In this document: piece by piece, positions 33,577-42,125 of the stretch | Layout of the letters: the number at the start of each line of letters is the position of its first letter | How positions within the stretch are numbered: position 1 is the first letter of the stretch | Origin: Rubripirellula obstinata | Lineage (GTDB): Bacteria > Planctomycetota > Planctomycetia > Pirellulales > Pirellulaceae | Assembly: GCF_001642955.1 (NCBI RefSeq) | Contig: NZ_LWSK01000004.1 | Span: 62,001-126,000 of the forward strand | Length of the DNA: 64,000 nucleotides | Reading direction: 5' to 3' | Notes under the pieces: generated by a model | Database searches by the model: none | What the model was told of the DNA's origin: nothing | Seen by the model: only the letters and a program-made list of their open reading frames with translations | Translations under genes and position numbers: made by a program

Positions 33577-34785
33577 TTACAAAATACCCGGTGCCTTTAC
33601 GTCGATGCCCTTGAGCGCCATTTTCAGAGCGTCTTTATTCGGGGCAACCGCGAACGCAGTCGGACGGTCAATCAATTCATCATCGATCAACTGCTTCAAG
33701 CTCATCGTAAAGTCCTGCATCCCGTCGGCTTCACCGATGCGAATCGCGTCGGGCAGTTTATGGTCCTGGCCTTCCAGCACCAACTTGCGAATCATCGGAG
33801 TGAAGGTCATCACTTCGCACGTTGGAACTCGCGGAACATCGGGGCGAATCGTCTTCAGCAATTTCTGCGCGACGATACCTTTCATGTTGAACGCGATCGC
33901 CGACCGAATGGCATTGTGCATTTCTTCGGGGAACAAATCCAAAATCCGACCGATCGTCGTCGATGCACTCGCCGCGTGAATCGTCCCGAACACCAAGTGA
34001 CCTGTTTCCGCTGCATGGATCGCCGTCATGAACGTTTCCTCGTCGCGAAGCTCACCAACCAAAATGATGTCGGGGTCTTCCCGCACCGCGTGCTTCATTC
34101 CGACTGAGAAATCCAGAACGTCTTGACCGATTTCACGTTGATTGATCAACGACTTGTCTTCGGTGAAGATAAATTCAATCGGATCCTCCAACGTCAGGAT
34201 GTGTTTTCGATAAATGCTGTTGATGTAGTTCAGCATCGATCCGATCGTCGTACTTTTCCCCGAACCTGTCACGCCAGCGAGCAGCACCATCCCTTGATCG
34301 AAGTGACAAAGCGTTTCAATCGACTCGGGCAAATAAAGGCCGCGGAAATCGGGGATGTAGTTACTAATCCGCCGCGCGACCAATCCAATGTTACCGAGCG
34401 ACTTCAACATGTTGACGCGAAACCGCCATCGTGTTCCATCGACGTGCATCAGGTGCGAAAAGTCAGCGCCGCCTTCGGCTTCAAAAATCAGCAGGTTGCG
34501 TTGGTCCATCATCGGGATCAGCAACCGCACCATTTCTTCCGCTTCGATCGGCGGTCGGTTGAGCGGTTTGAGTTCGCCGCGAACCCGGACCATGGGCGGT
34601 TGGCCGACTTTCATGTGAAGGTCGGACCCTTCTAATTTGACGAGAGCCTTGAAGATCTTATCGACTTCCAGTTCGCCCTTTTCTTGCAGCAGGTTCTCGC
34701 GAAGTCGAGCGGCAACTGCTTCCGCTGAATTATCTGCACCAAGTTGAGTAGGCGTGGGAGGAGCCGAGCCATTTTTATGCGACAT
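33577..34785 (-). CDS. pilT: PilT-family retraction-type ATPase
   Basis: Hexameric ATPase of type IV pili; PilT members drive retraction and twitching. The product (402 aa) has an N-terminal extension of about 40 residues with Ala/Glu helix. Then come KLEGSDLHMKVGQPPMVRVRG (50-70), Walker A GVTGSGKSTT (171-180), the Asp box TLEDPIEFIF near 196, Walker B EDPDIILVGELRDEET near 238, the His box AAETGHLVFGTIHAASA near 258, and AIAFNMKGIVAQKLL near 290 of the PilT type. All catalytic residues are present. The neighbouring PilB-like protein lacks them. No other pilus gene is in the window. Confidence 0.92.
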   Translation of the reverse strand: MSHKNGSAPPTPTQLGADNSAEAVAARLRENLLQEKGELEVDKIFKALVKLEGSDLHMKVGQPPMVRVRGELKPLNRPPIEAEEMVRLLIPMMDQRNLLIFEAEGGADFSHLMHVDGTRWRFRVNMLKSLGNIGLVARRISNYIPDFRGLYLPESIETLCHFDQGMVLLAGVTGSGKSTTIGSMLNYINSIYRKHILTLEDPIEFIFTEDKSLINQREIGQDVLDFSVGMKHAVREDPDIILVGELRDEETFMTAIHAAETGHLVFGTIHAASASTTIGRILDLFPEEMHNAIRSAIAFNMKGIVAQKLLKTIRPDVPRVPTCEVMTFTPMIRKLVLEGQDHKLPDAIRIGEADGMQDFTMSLKQLIDDELIDRPTAFAVAPNKDALKMALKGIDVKAPGIL

Positions 34786-34918
34786 GCGAAACGTTTAGTT
34801 GGGAAAAAGAATTGTTCTGGTCGCATTGTATTCTAAGCGAACGCAGGCCGGAACAAGAGCACCGTAGTTCCGGCAAAAACGCTAATCAGAAAGTGTCCCG
34901 AGGCAACTTTCCAACTTC

Positions 34919-34985
34919 CCAACCCGAATGCGTAAGCGAGGGATACTGTTCTGCGTGGAAATCCCTCGCTGACGCGTTCGGGTTG
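34919..34985. repeat. Family E hairpin
   Basis: AACCCGAATGCGTAAGCGAG and CTCGCTGACGCGTTCGGGTT are near-perfect inverted copies; this is the second copy of the element at 20296. It lies between pilT and a glycosyltransferase gene (minus). Confidence 0.85.
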
Positions 34986-35030
34986 GGATTTGGTGGAATC
35001 CAGTCTCCTGAATCTATTCCGGGACCATTC

Positions 35031-35882
35031 CTAGGCAGCCATCCGTTCGCCCGAACCAGATTCTGACAATCCGAATTCAGTGCGAATTCGGCCACTGCGA
35101 CTTGTTTCGCTGCGAATCGCCTGGTTGGTTGCCAGGTCTTCTGGATTGGCGTACCCGCGGCCATGGTCCAGATGCAGCAGCAAGGTGTCGAACCGAACAT
35201 GCTTGCCGCGAATGCCAGCGTTTTCAAGTCGCTCGCCAAGTTCGCGATCCTCGCCACCGTACCGCATTCGTTGGTCAAACCCGCCGGCTGCCACCAAGTC
35301 GTCTCGCCAACCTGACGAATTGTTGCCGTTCCAAGTCGGCCGAGTCGTGGTCAATGCGTTCAAGACCCCAGCGGTCCGACGTCCCGCAGCAATCCGCATC
35401 CAGCGATGCGAAAAGGGCAAGCCGCTACGACGAAGCCAAGACAAATCGAACGCTTCGCCACTGCAAATATCGTCTTCCGAAATTCGTTTACTCAAACCCA
35501 TCGGCAACTTGTAGTAGCCACCCGATAGAAACGTTTTCGGTTCCGCGTGCCGATGATGCTTGGCAACAAAGTCACTGCGAGGAATGCAGTCGCCATCGGA
35601 AAACAACAAGTAGTCACCGCTGGCAACCTTAATCGCCTGATTCAAAATCGTTGTCTTGCGAAATCCATCATCGGGATGCCAGACGTGCCGAATTTCGATG
35701 TTGGACTGATCAACAAAGCGGTCCACCACATGATCGGTCTCCACGCTTGATCCATCATCCGCGACAATGATCTCGAATCGATCGTGCGATTGACATGCAT
35801 ACCCAGACAGCACCTTGGACAACCATTCCGGTTGGTTAAAAGTTGACAGGATGACGCTGATGAAATCAGGGGTGCGTTTCAT
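35031..35882 (-). CDS. Family 2 glycosyltransferase (GT-A)
   Basis: The product (283 aa) transfers a sugar from a nucleotide donor, cytoplasmic. The GT-A core shows ISVILSTFNQPEWLSKVLSG (9-28), FEIIVADDGSSVETD (36-50) and GDYLLFSDGDCIPRSDFV (89-106) with the metal-binding Asp-Gly-Asp. A C-terminal WNGNNSSGWRDDLVAAGGFD and MRYGGEDRELGERLENAG (near 218-235) matches the chondroitin-synthase/galactosyltransferase-like acceptor region. A P1 element and another glycosyltransferase gene lie just upstream. Donor and acceptor are unknown. Confidence 0.88.
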   Translation of the reverse strand: MKRTPDFISVILSTFNQPEWLSKVLSGYACQSHDRFEIIVADDGSSVETDHVVDRFVDQSNIEIRHVWHPDDGFRKTTILNQAIKVASGDYLLFSDGDCIPRSDFVAKHHRHAEPKTFLSGGYYKLPMGLSKRISEDDICSGEAFDLSWLRRSGLPFSHRWMRIAAGRRTAGVLNALTTTRPTWNGNNSSGWRDDLVAAGGFDQRMRYGGEDRELGERLENAGIRGKHVRFDTLLLHLDHGRGYANPEDLATNQAIRSETSRSGRIRTEFGLSESGSGERMAA

Positions 35883-35907
35883 GGTTGTGATGATGACATA
35901 GGTTGTT

Positions 35908-36069
35908 GGGCGTTACGCAACGCCGTAAAGGGTTTCTAAACTGTTTAACCGCGTGGGCATCGCCCCGCGCGTCCATGCGGGGCGAAACGCGCGGGGCGAT
36001 GCCCACGCGGCTAAACAAAACAATGGGTTTTTACTGGATAAAAACTCTTCACGGCGTTGGGCGTTACGC
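35908..36069. repeat. P1 palindromic element with perfect 11-bp target duplication
   Basis: P1 at 35919-36058 (140 bp) has ends AACGCCGTAAAGG and CTCTTCACGGCGTT and a GCATCGCCCCGCGCG/CGCGCGGGGCGATGC hairpin. The 11-bp repeat GGGCGTTACGC abuts both ends (35908-35918, 36059-36069). The upstream glycosyltransferase gene ends inside the right-hand copy; its stop is TAA at 36064-36066. Confidence 0.85.
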
Positions 36070-37143
36070 TGCTTGTTGTTGTGACGAACTACTTCCAGCT
36101 TCGCTGGTGTAAAAATCCTGGTTGTGAAACGGCATGCTGATCGACCGCGTTGGTAGATCGAATTTGCCGTCGCGGATGCCCTTCAAAAATCTGCCCTGGC
36201 AAAGGTGAGCGTCAAAGAAGGCGGCTGCATTGGTTCGCAGGTTTGCAATTTCGTCTTTTGGCATTCGCAGAACTCGATCGATTGCCGCGATCAATCCTTC
36301 GCGGCCTCGGAACGTGATCGCAGTCTCGCCATCAACCAGTCGCGGCGTGACTCGGTCGTCGTATTCCAAAATTGGCACGGTTCCAACGGCCATCGATTCG
36401 ACCAAGTGATGACAAGTCGGTTGCGATGACCCGGGGGCGCAAAGAAAGAAGTCGGCCGTCGCGATCGTCGGCAACCAATCCTCCGCCGTGATCGATGATT
36501 CACGCGAATCCTTCAAACAAATGAATTCGGGATCGGCGAATGGGAACTGATCTCGGATCGCGCGAATCACTTCGATGCGATCCATGATGCCAAATTGTTG
36601 ACTCAGTTTTCCCTGGCCGTATTTTGGCTTTTGATTTCCGGCAAAGAAAACGCGATGGTCTCGTTGTCTGTCACCGCGTAGTGAATCTAAATTTGTCGGT
36701 GGCCAATGGTCCAGAGTCGCGGGATGCATCGGATACGGCATCACGGGCATTCCGGGTTCCGGTTCGCAACCGACTCGCAACCAAATCGCGGTCGCATCGC
36801 CGCTGTCGTGGTCGGTCAGGCGCAGGCAGTTCGCGGGCAAGGGTTCGGTCGGCGTCAGGTAGGCTGCGTTGCTTAGCGCCAGCATTTCGCGACCATGTTG
36901 TTTCCGAGCAATCACTGCCAAGACAGACGACGGGCATCTCAGCAAAAACGGCGACCCAATCGCGATACTTTGCTGAGCCAACGCGGCCAGATGGCGTCCG
37001 CAGTCGAAGCAGAAGTCGGTTGTCGCTAGATCCAGAACGATCGGACGTTCGTTTAGGCCGATTGCCCCAGATCGTTCGCTGGACAAGAGTGCTTGCGCGT
37101 GACGAAAATCAAACGGGAATCGGATCCAATCTTTCAGCGTCAC
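36064..37143 (-). CDS. Putative glycosyltransferase (GT-B/exostosin-like)
   Basis: The product (359 aa) has no membrane segment or signal. I recognise a GT-B-like C-terminal half: HRVFFAGNQKPKYGQG (about 163-178), then LPTIATADFFLCAPGSSQPTCHHLVESMAVGTVPILEYDD (near 228-267), with the His/Glu pattern by which GT-B and exostosin enzymes bind the nucleotide sugar. The N-terminal half is Cys- and Leu-rich (TTDFCFDCGRHLAALAQ) and not assigned. It lies upstream of the family 2 glycosyltransferase on the same strand, with a P1 element between. A role in surface glycan synthesis is inferred from context. Confidence 0.65.
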   Translation of the reverse strand: MTLKDWIRFPFDFRHAQALLSSERSGAIGLNERPIVLDLATTDFCFDCGRHLAALAQQSIAIGSPFLLRCPSSVLAVIARKQHGREMLALSNAAYLTPTEPLPANCLRLTDHDSGDATAIWLRVGCEPEPGMPVMPYPMHPATLDHWPPTNLDSLRGDRQRDHRVFFAGNQKPKYGQGKLSQQFGIMDRIEVIRAIRDQFPFADPEFICLKDSRESSITAEDWLPTIATADFFLCAPGSSQPTCHHLVESMAVGTVPILEYDDRVTPRLVDGETAITFRGREGLIAAIDRVLRMPKDEIANLRTNAAAFFDAHLCQGRFLKGIRDGKFDLPTRSISMPFHNQDFYTSEAGSSSSQQQAA

Positions 37144-37263
37144 GAGAAACTCATTTTCCTTGGGGCCGGATCTTCAACTAAATCCGGTACTACCAGGATC
37201 GCGCGGGGCAAGGCAAGACGAGCCGCTAGAAATAGAGTGCAGTCAAGCAAGTCACCGGCTTTT

Positions 37264-37300
37264 TCGTAGGCCGTAGCGAGTGAAGCGAGTTACGGCGATC
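37264..37300. repeat. Family D half-element
   Basis: GTAGGCCGTAGCGAGTGAAG then CGAGTTACGGCG is a single arm of the family D hairpin seen complete at 27011 and 62915. Confidence 0.6.
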
Positions 37301-37357
37301 GTGCATTGAACAACACAGCGATTGCAAAGCCTGACGCTCCGGCAAATACCGCCATTC

Positions 37358-38536
37358 TCACCAATCCGCCATCGGCCCCGTTGGGTTGCGGATGGCGTTT
37401 TCGTGCTGGGCGTCACAGAAAGTGTCAGTCATCCCGGCCAAGTATTGCCCGATCACCAATTCCAGCGGGCGTTCTTCCAATCGCGTGCGGAATCGCAACG
37501 GCAAGCGGCCGGGGGTTCGACGCAACATTTCAAACAGCGTCACCACGCGATCGGCGGCGGCATCGCGAACGGGGATCAGACGCGGGTGGCGATAGACGGC
37601 ACCAAACAAGAATTTTTCTAGCTGCTTTCGTTGCAGAGACAAAGGTTGGCTGTGCCCCAAACGAATGCCAGCGTCACAAATTTCATCTGAAGTGTATCCC
37701 TCGCAAGATCGCAATTGTTCAATCGCCGACTGCAACAAATCACTGACCTGCAAATCAATCAATTCGTGGACCAACAACTGACGCAATTGAGTCGTCGGCA
37801 GATGACCATGTTCGCCACGGATCACATCAAGCGACCGCCGCACGACCGTTAGTTGAGACAATTCATCAATCGATAACAGCCCCATTTGCAATGCGTCATC
37901 AACGTCGTGCGCGTCGTAGGCAATGGAATCGGCTAGGTCAACGACTTGAACTTCCAAGATCGGTGCTCGGCCGACCGCGGCTTCCGCCTTGTGGGCTCGA
38001 GTGTCTTGGCCGCCCAATGTTTCTCGGCACAGGTTCAAACCGGGGAACCGGCTGTACCTTTGTTCCAATTCTTCGACGATCACCTGAGCGAACGCGTTGT
38101 GCGAAAAACCGCCGACCGAACTCATGCAATCGCTCAGCGCATCTTCGCCGCAATGGCCGTAGGGCGGATGACCGATGTCGTGCATCAACGCCAATGCTTC
38201 GGTCAGATCTTCGTTCAGCCGTAACGTGCGAGCAATCGTGCGGGCGATCGACGCCACTTCTAAGGTGTGAGTCAATCGAGTTCGGTGATAAATCCCCATC
38301 TCGCCCGTAAAGACCTGCATCTTCCCAGCCAATCGCCGAAACGAACTACTGTGCAGGATCCGATCACGATCACGGGCAAACGGACCGCGGTAGGAATGAG
38401 CAGTTTCGGGATGCACGCGGCCCCGCGAATCACAAGAATGCATCGCGTAGGACGCCAGCAACAAGTGCTCTCGATCGACGCAACGTCGCAGATCGATCGA
38501 AGGATTTTCGGCGGTAGGAAAGCGTTTCACAGTCAT
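37358..38536 (-). CDS. dgt: dGTP triphosphohydrolase-like HD protein
   Basis: Hydrolyses dNTPs (classically dGTP) to the nucleoside and triphosphate. The product (392 aa) is in the range of the shorter dGTPase-like group. Motifs: SYRGPFARDRDRILHSSSFRRLAGKMQVF (48-76), HRTRLTHTLEVASIARTIA (84-102) with metal His90, and ALMHDIGHPPYGHCGE (116-131) with the HD pair 119-120 and a second His cluster. DLADSIAYDAHDVDDAL near 215 holds the last metal-binding Asp and helix. The C-terminal 150 residues are helical. It is a single gene with no operon partner. Confidence 0.92.
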   Translation of the reverse strand: MTVKRFPTAENPSIDLRRCVDREHLLLASYAMHSCDSRGRVHPETAHSYRGPFARDRDRILHSSSFRRLAGKMQVFTGEMGIYHRTRLTHTLEVASIARTIARTLRLNEDLTEALALMHDIGHPPYGHCGEDALSDCMSSVGGFSHNAFAQVIVEELEQRYSRFPGLNLCRETLGGQDTRAHKAEAAVGRAPILEVQVVDLADSIAYDAHDVDDALQMGLLSIDELSQLTVVRRSLDVIRGEHGHLPTTQLRQLLVHELIDLQVSDLLQSAIEQLRSCEGYTSDEICDAGIRLGHSQPLSLQRKQLEKFLFGAVYRHPRLIPVRDAAADRVVTLFEMLRRTPGRLPLRFRTRLEERPLELVIGQYLAGMTDTFCDAQHENAIRNPTGPMADW

Positions 38537-38591
38537 ACGTCGGAGTTTAGCGACAAACCGCGATCAAGCCCAGACGAACCGACGAGGAGTA

Positions 38592-38816
38592 GGGAAGTAG
38601 GTGTTAGGTGTTAGGTGTTAGGTGTTAGGTGTTAGGTGTTAGGTGTTAGGTGTTAGGTTTTAGGCTCAGTCGCTTTCGCTTGAATCTGACTGCAAGTACA
38701 TTGCTGGCTTGCGTCCAACTCCCAACTCCCAACTCCCAACTCCTAACTCCTAACTCCTAAAACCTAAAACCTAAAACCTAAAACCTAAAACCTAATCCCT
38801 AACACCTACTCCCCCC
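38592..38816. repeat. Heptamer repeat arrays abutting the tsaD start codon
   Basis: About nine copies of the 7-mer GTGTTAG (38600-38660) face arrays of CAACTCC, CTAACTC and CTAAAAC units (38717-38810), so the two sides are roughly inverse. The last bases (CCTAACACCTACTCCCCCC) run directly into the ATG at 38817. No Shine-Dalgarno sequence is seen. No gene is present. Confidence 0.9.
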
Positions 38817-39836
38817 ATGCTGCTGACGATTGAATCGACTTGCGACGAAACGGCGGCGGCTGTCATTGATGATGATGGCCGGGTGTTGGGCGATTGCGTG
38901 GCGACTCAGGAAACACTGCACGAAAAATTTCAGGGCGTCGTTCCTGAGATCGCAGCCCGGGCACATTTGGAACGGATTCTTCCCGTCATCCAAACAGCGA
39001 TGCAGAAAGCGTCGGTGTCCAGTGCGGACCTGACTGCGATTGCCGTTGCCGATCGTCCGGGGCTCGCCGGGTCGCTGCTAGTCGGCGTCGTTGCTGCGAA
39101 GACATTGTCGCTGGCTTGGGACAAACCGCTGGTGGCGATCAATCATTTGCACGCGCACCTTTACGCATGCCAGTTGGCGACACCAACGCCGGTCTATCCG
39201 TGCATCGGTTTGGTCGTCAGTGGTGGGCACACCAGTTTGTATCACTGCACGTCGCCATTGGACTTGGATTACTTGGGCGGGACGATCGATGACGCCGCGG
39301 GCGAAGCGTTCGACAAAGTCGCCGCGATGCTTAGCCTGGGTTTCCCCGGTGGTCCGGCGGTATCGAAATTAGCAGCGACGGGAAATCGAAAGGCGTTCCA
39401 GTTCCCGCGTTCGATGCTGAACAAGGACAACTTTGATTTCAGTTTCAGTGGCCTTAAAACAGCGGTGCGATACGCGATTACGGGACCAGGCCAAACTGAC
39501 TTTTCAAAGCTAGAGATTGCCGACGATGTCAAAGCCGATGTGTGTGCATCGTTCGAGGCGGCAGTGGTCGATGTCTTGGTTGGTAAAGCCCGAAAAGCGG
39601 TCGCCAAACATCGAGTGAACCGATTGATCGTAGGCGGAGGCGTTGCGGCGAACGGTTATCTGCGTGAACAATTACAGCAAGCTGCGACAAAGCACGGCTT
39701 TGAGGTCATCATCGCGCCGATGGATCTGTGTACCGACAACGCGGTGATGGGCGCGATCGCGCTGCAGAAAATTCGTCGCGGCGAATTCGCTGACCTTACC
39801 CTGGACATTACTCCGGGTTTGCAACGCGGGTTTTGA
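38817..39836 (+). CDS. tsaD: tRNA N6-threonylcarbamoyladenosine synthase subunit
   Basis: With TsaB and TsaE, TsaD transfers threonylcarbamoyl to A37 of ANN-decoding tRNAs. The product (339 aa) is the normal length. MLLTIESTCDETAAAVID opens the ASKHA fold, GVVPEIAARAHLERILPVI (40-58) is diagnostic, and NHLHAHLYA holds metal ligands His110 and His114. The second half has VVSGGHTSLY near 135, DYLGGTIDDAAGEAFDKVA near 155, GGGVAANGYLRE near 265, and CTDNAVMGA near 300. Its start codon lies directly behind a repeat array. Its 3' end overlaps the convergent Cys-cluster gene by 29 bp. Confidence 0.97.
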   Translation: MLLTIESTCDETAAAVIDDDGRVLGDCVATQETLHEKFQGVVPEIAARAHLERILPVIQTAMQKASVSSADLTAIAVADRPGLAGSLLVGVVAAKTLSLAWDKPLVAINHLHAHLYACQLATPTPVYPCIGLVVSGGHTSLYHCTSPLDLDYLGGTIDDAAGEAFDKVAAMLSLGFPGGPAVSKLAATGNRKAFQFPRSMLNKDNFDFSFSGLKTAVRYAITGPGQTDFSKLEIADDVKADVCASFEAAVVDVLVGKARKAVAKHRVNRLIVGGGVAANGYLREQLQQAATKHGFEVIIAPMDLCTDNAVMGAIALQKIRRGEFADLTLDITPGLQRGF

Positions 39837-40188
39837 TTCCAAAGTGCTTTCGCCAATCAATGCAGTCGTTGCATCCGACCTGGAAGTCTCGGCAAACACT
39901 CGGGCGATATTCGTGGTTCTTGCAAAGTTTGGTAGTTTGATCAAACCAAAAACACGGACCGTCTAATTCACCCTGCTTCGGGTGCTGGTACTCGTTTCGA
40001 TACTCAACAAGTTCACTGCGAAGGTGTTCTGGTAAATCGATCCAATACTTTTCGGCAGCCTGCGTTGGACTGCCTTCGATGTACGGCGGGTAACCCATGT
40101 GCATGCAGCAAACGCCGCAGCCTTGGCAATCATCAACCTGAGGCAACGGCGATCGTTTTGCGTTATGATTTCGAGGGTTGACTGACAT
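39808..40188 (-). CDS. YkgJ-family cysteine-cluster protein
   Basis: The product (126 aa from ATG 40188; 146 aa if started at 40248) carries the eight-cysteine pattern of this family: CQGCGVCC at residues 21-28, then GPCFWFDQTTKLCKNHEYRPSVCRDF and VGCNDC. The pattern predicts a bound metal or iron-sulfur cluster. Biological function is unknown. It converges on tsaD and overlaps its last 29 bp, so the two mRNAs are complementary at their 3' ends. The shorter start begins closer to the conserved core and is preferred. Confidence 0.85.
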   Translation of the reverse strand: MSVNPRNHNAKRSPLPQVDDCQGCGVCCMHMGYPPYIEGSPTQAAEKYWIDLPEHLRSELVEYRNEYQHPKQGELDGPCFWFDQTTKLCKNHEYRPSVCRDFQVGCNDCIDWRKHFGIKTRVANPE

Positions 40189-40359
40189 GGAAAGAACGCG
40201 GGATGAAAGAATACGGTGGGACAGATTTGGCAAACCCAATTTAGCCAATCAGACCATGCGTTTTCTACTTTGCGTTGGCAACCAACGGAAGTACCGAACG
40301 CGATTCAGCGCAGTGCGTACTTAAGCAGCGCCACTTAGTTCAGTTAGCTTCCACCACCC

Positions 40360-41870
40360 ACACAGCAAAGTAGCATGGCGGCCCCCCGCCGTGCGTTGGC
40401 ATGCAAGCAACAGTCCCAGGCTCCACCGCCCACACAGCAAAGTAGCATGGCGGCCCCCGCCGTGCGTTCAATGTGCCTACCCCAACACGACATTTATCAT
40501 CGATCGCAGCAGTGGGTAACGCAGTGAAACAACGTTAGACTGTTAAACCACGCCGGCACCGCCCACACAGCAAAGTAGCATGGCGGCCCCCGCCGTGCGT
40601 TCAATGCGTCTGCCCCAACACGACATTTACCATCGATCGCAGCAGTGGGTAACGCAATGAAACAACGTTAGACTGTTAAACCACGCCGGGCATCGCCCAC
40701 GCAGCAAAGTAGCATGGCGGCCCCCGCCGTGCGTTCAATGTGCCTACCCCAACACGACATCTATCATCGATCGCAGCAGTGGGTAACGCAATGAAACAAC
40801 GTTAGCCATAACGCGTCGGGCATCGCCCCGCGCGCCGACGACCCAGCACGACGCGTGGGGCGATGCCCACGCGGCTAAACAAACTAGAAACCCTTCACGG
40901 CATTGCCAGGCAGGGGCGGCAGCGAGCATTCGTCGGTTCGATTACCCCTCCGGGGCAAACCATCTTTTTGGGTCGATTACCGGTGGCCGTTGGCCACCGG
41001 CAAAGTGCTTTCACCCCTCCGGGGCAATTCAGTGTTGAAAGCAAGTGCCATTAGGCGATGACCACGCGAGTCTCGTGGACGCGAGGGGCGATGCCTCAAC
41101 GCCACTTACGATAGCCCCGGACGGGGCGGCAGCACGGTGCCGTGGGCTTTGGCCCACGGGAACCAAGCGCAGCAAAAACCCAAGCCCCGGAAGGGGCGGC
41201 AGCGAGCATTCATTGGTTCGATTACCCCTCCGGGGCAAACCATCTTTTCTGGTCGATTACCGGTGGCCGTCGGCCACCGGCAAAGTGCTTTCACCCCTCC
41301 GGGGCAATGTTCCACCGCACACGCAGCAAAGTAGCATGGCGGCCCCCGCCGTGCGTTCAATGTGCCTGCCCCAACACGACATTTATCAGCGATCGCGGCA
41401 GTGGGTAGCGCAATGAAACAACGTTAGTCAGACCGCGTTGGGCATCGCCCCGCTCGCTGACGCCCAGCACGACGCGCGGGGCGATGCCCACGCGGCTAAA
41501 CGAACTAGAAACGCTTCACGGTATTGCCCGGCAGGGGCGGCAGCGAGCATTCGTCGGTTCGATTACCCCTCCGGGGCAAACCATCTTTTCTGGTCGATTA
41601 CCGGTGGCCGTTGGCCACCGGCAAAGTGCTTTCACCCCTCCGGGGCAATCCGCCCGCGCAGCAAAGTAGCATGGCGGCCCCCGCCGTGCGTTCAATGTGC
41701 CTGACCCAACACGACATTTATCAGCGATCGCAGCAGTGGGTAACGCAGTGAATCAACATTAGTCAGACCGCGTTGGGCATCGCCCCGCGCGCTGTGAACC
41801 CAGCACGACGCGCGGGGCGATGCCCACGCGGCTAAACAGTTTTGAAACGCTTCACGGCGTTGACCATCAA
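40360..41870. repeat. 1.5-kb array of P1, P2 and 134-bp direct repeats
   Basis: The motif CAGCAAAGTAGCATGGCGG occurs six times (about 40363, 40435, 40568, 40702, 41324, 41659). Copies two to four are separated by 133 and 134 bp and share CCCAACACGACAT and CGATCGCAGCAGTGGGTAAC. P1 hairpins (about 40814-40905, 41440-41525, 41770-41865) and P2 modules (40905-41040, 41110-41310, 41525-41650) are interleaved. Open frames here follow the repeats on both strands and match no protein. No gene is seen in 40249-41976. Confidence 0.85.
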
Positions 41871-41976
41871 AGACGCTCGCTACCACGTAGCGGTTGGTGC
41901 AAGTGTCGGCTGCACAATTTGGGGAGACCAGAAACAGGGCTAGCGATCGACATGTCAACGCTTTTGCATCAAAAAG

Positions 41977-42050
41977 TAGCGGTTGAGGGACTCGAACCCC
42001 CGACACGCGGATTATGATTCCGCTGCTCTAACCAGCTGAGCTAAACCGCC
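41977..42050 (-). tRNA. tRNA with anticodon CAU (Met, or Ile2 if lysidine-modified)
   Basis: A 74-nt cloverleaf on the minus strand: acceptor GGCGGTT/AACCGCT, D-arm GCTC...GAGC, anticodon stem GCGGA/TCCGC with loop ATCATAA giving CAU, variable GTGTC, T-arm GGGGG-TTCGAGT-CCCTC, discriminator A. CCA is not encoded. The first acceptor pair is G1-U72, a wobble. It lacks the three G-C anticodon-stem pairs of initiators, so it is elongator Met or Ile2; I cannot decide which. It lies at the edge of the repeat array. Confidence 0.95.
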
Positions 42051-42125
42051 GTTTTTGCGTTGGTGGGGAGTTTAATCGCTGGAGGCGGGGAAAGCCAAGC
42101 CCACTAAGTATCTTTTTAGAACGTG

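Noticed and set aside
40435-40830. CRISPR array suggested by regular 133-134-bp repeats
   Set aside because: Units are too long, there are no short direct repeats with unique spacers, and no cas genes are near.
40849-41751. Several 60-120-codon frames in the 41-kb array
   Set aside because: Same repeat-derived translations as at 6.4-7.0 kb; no ribosome binding sites or known domains.
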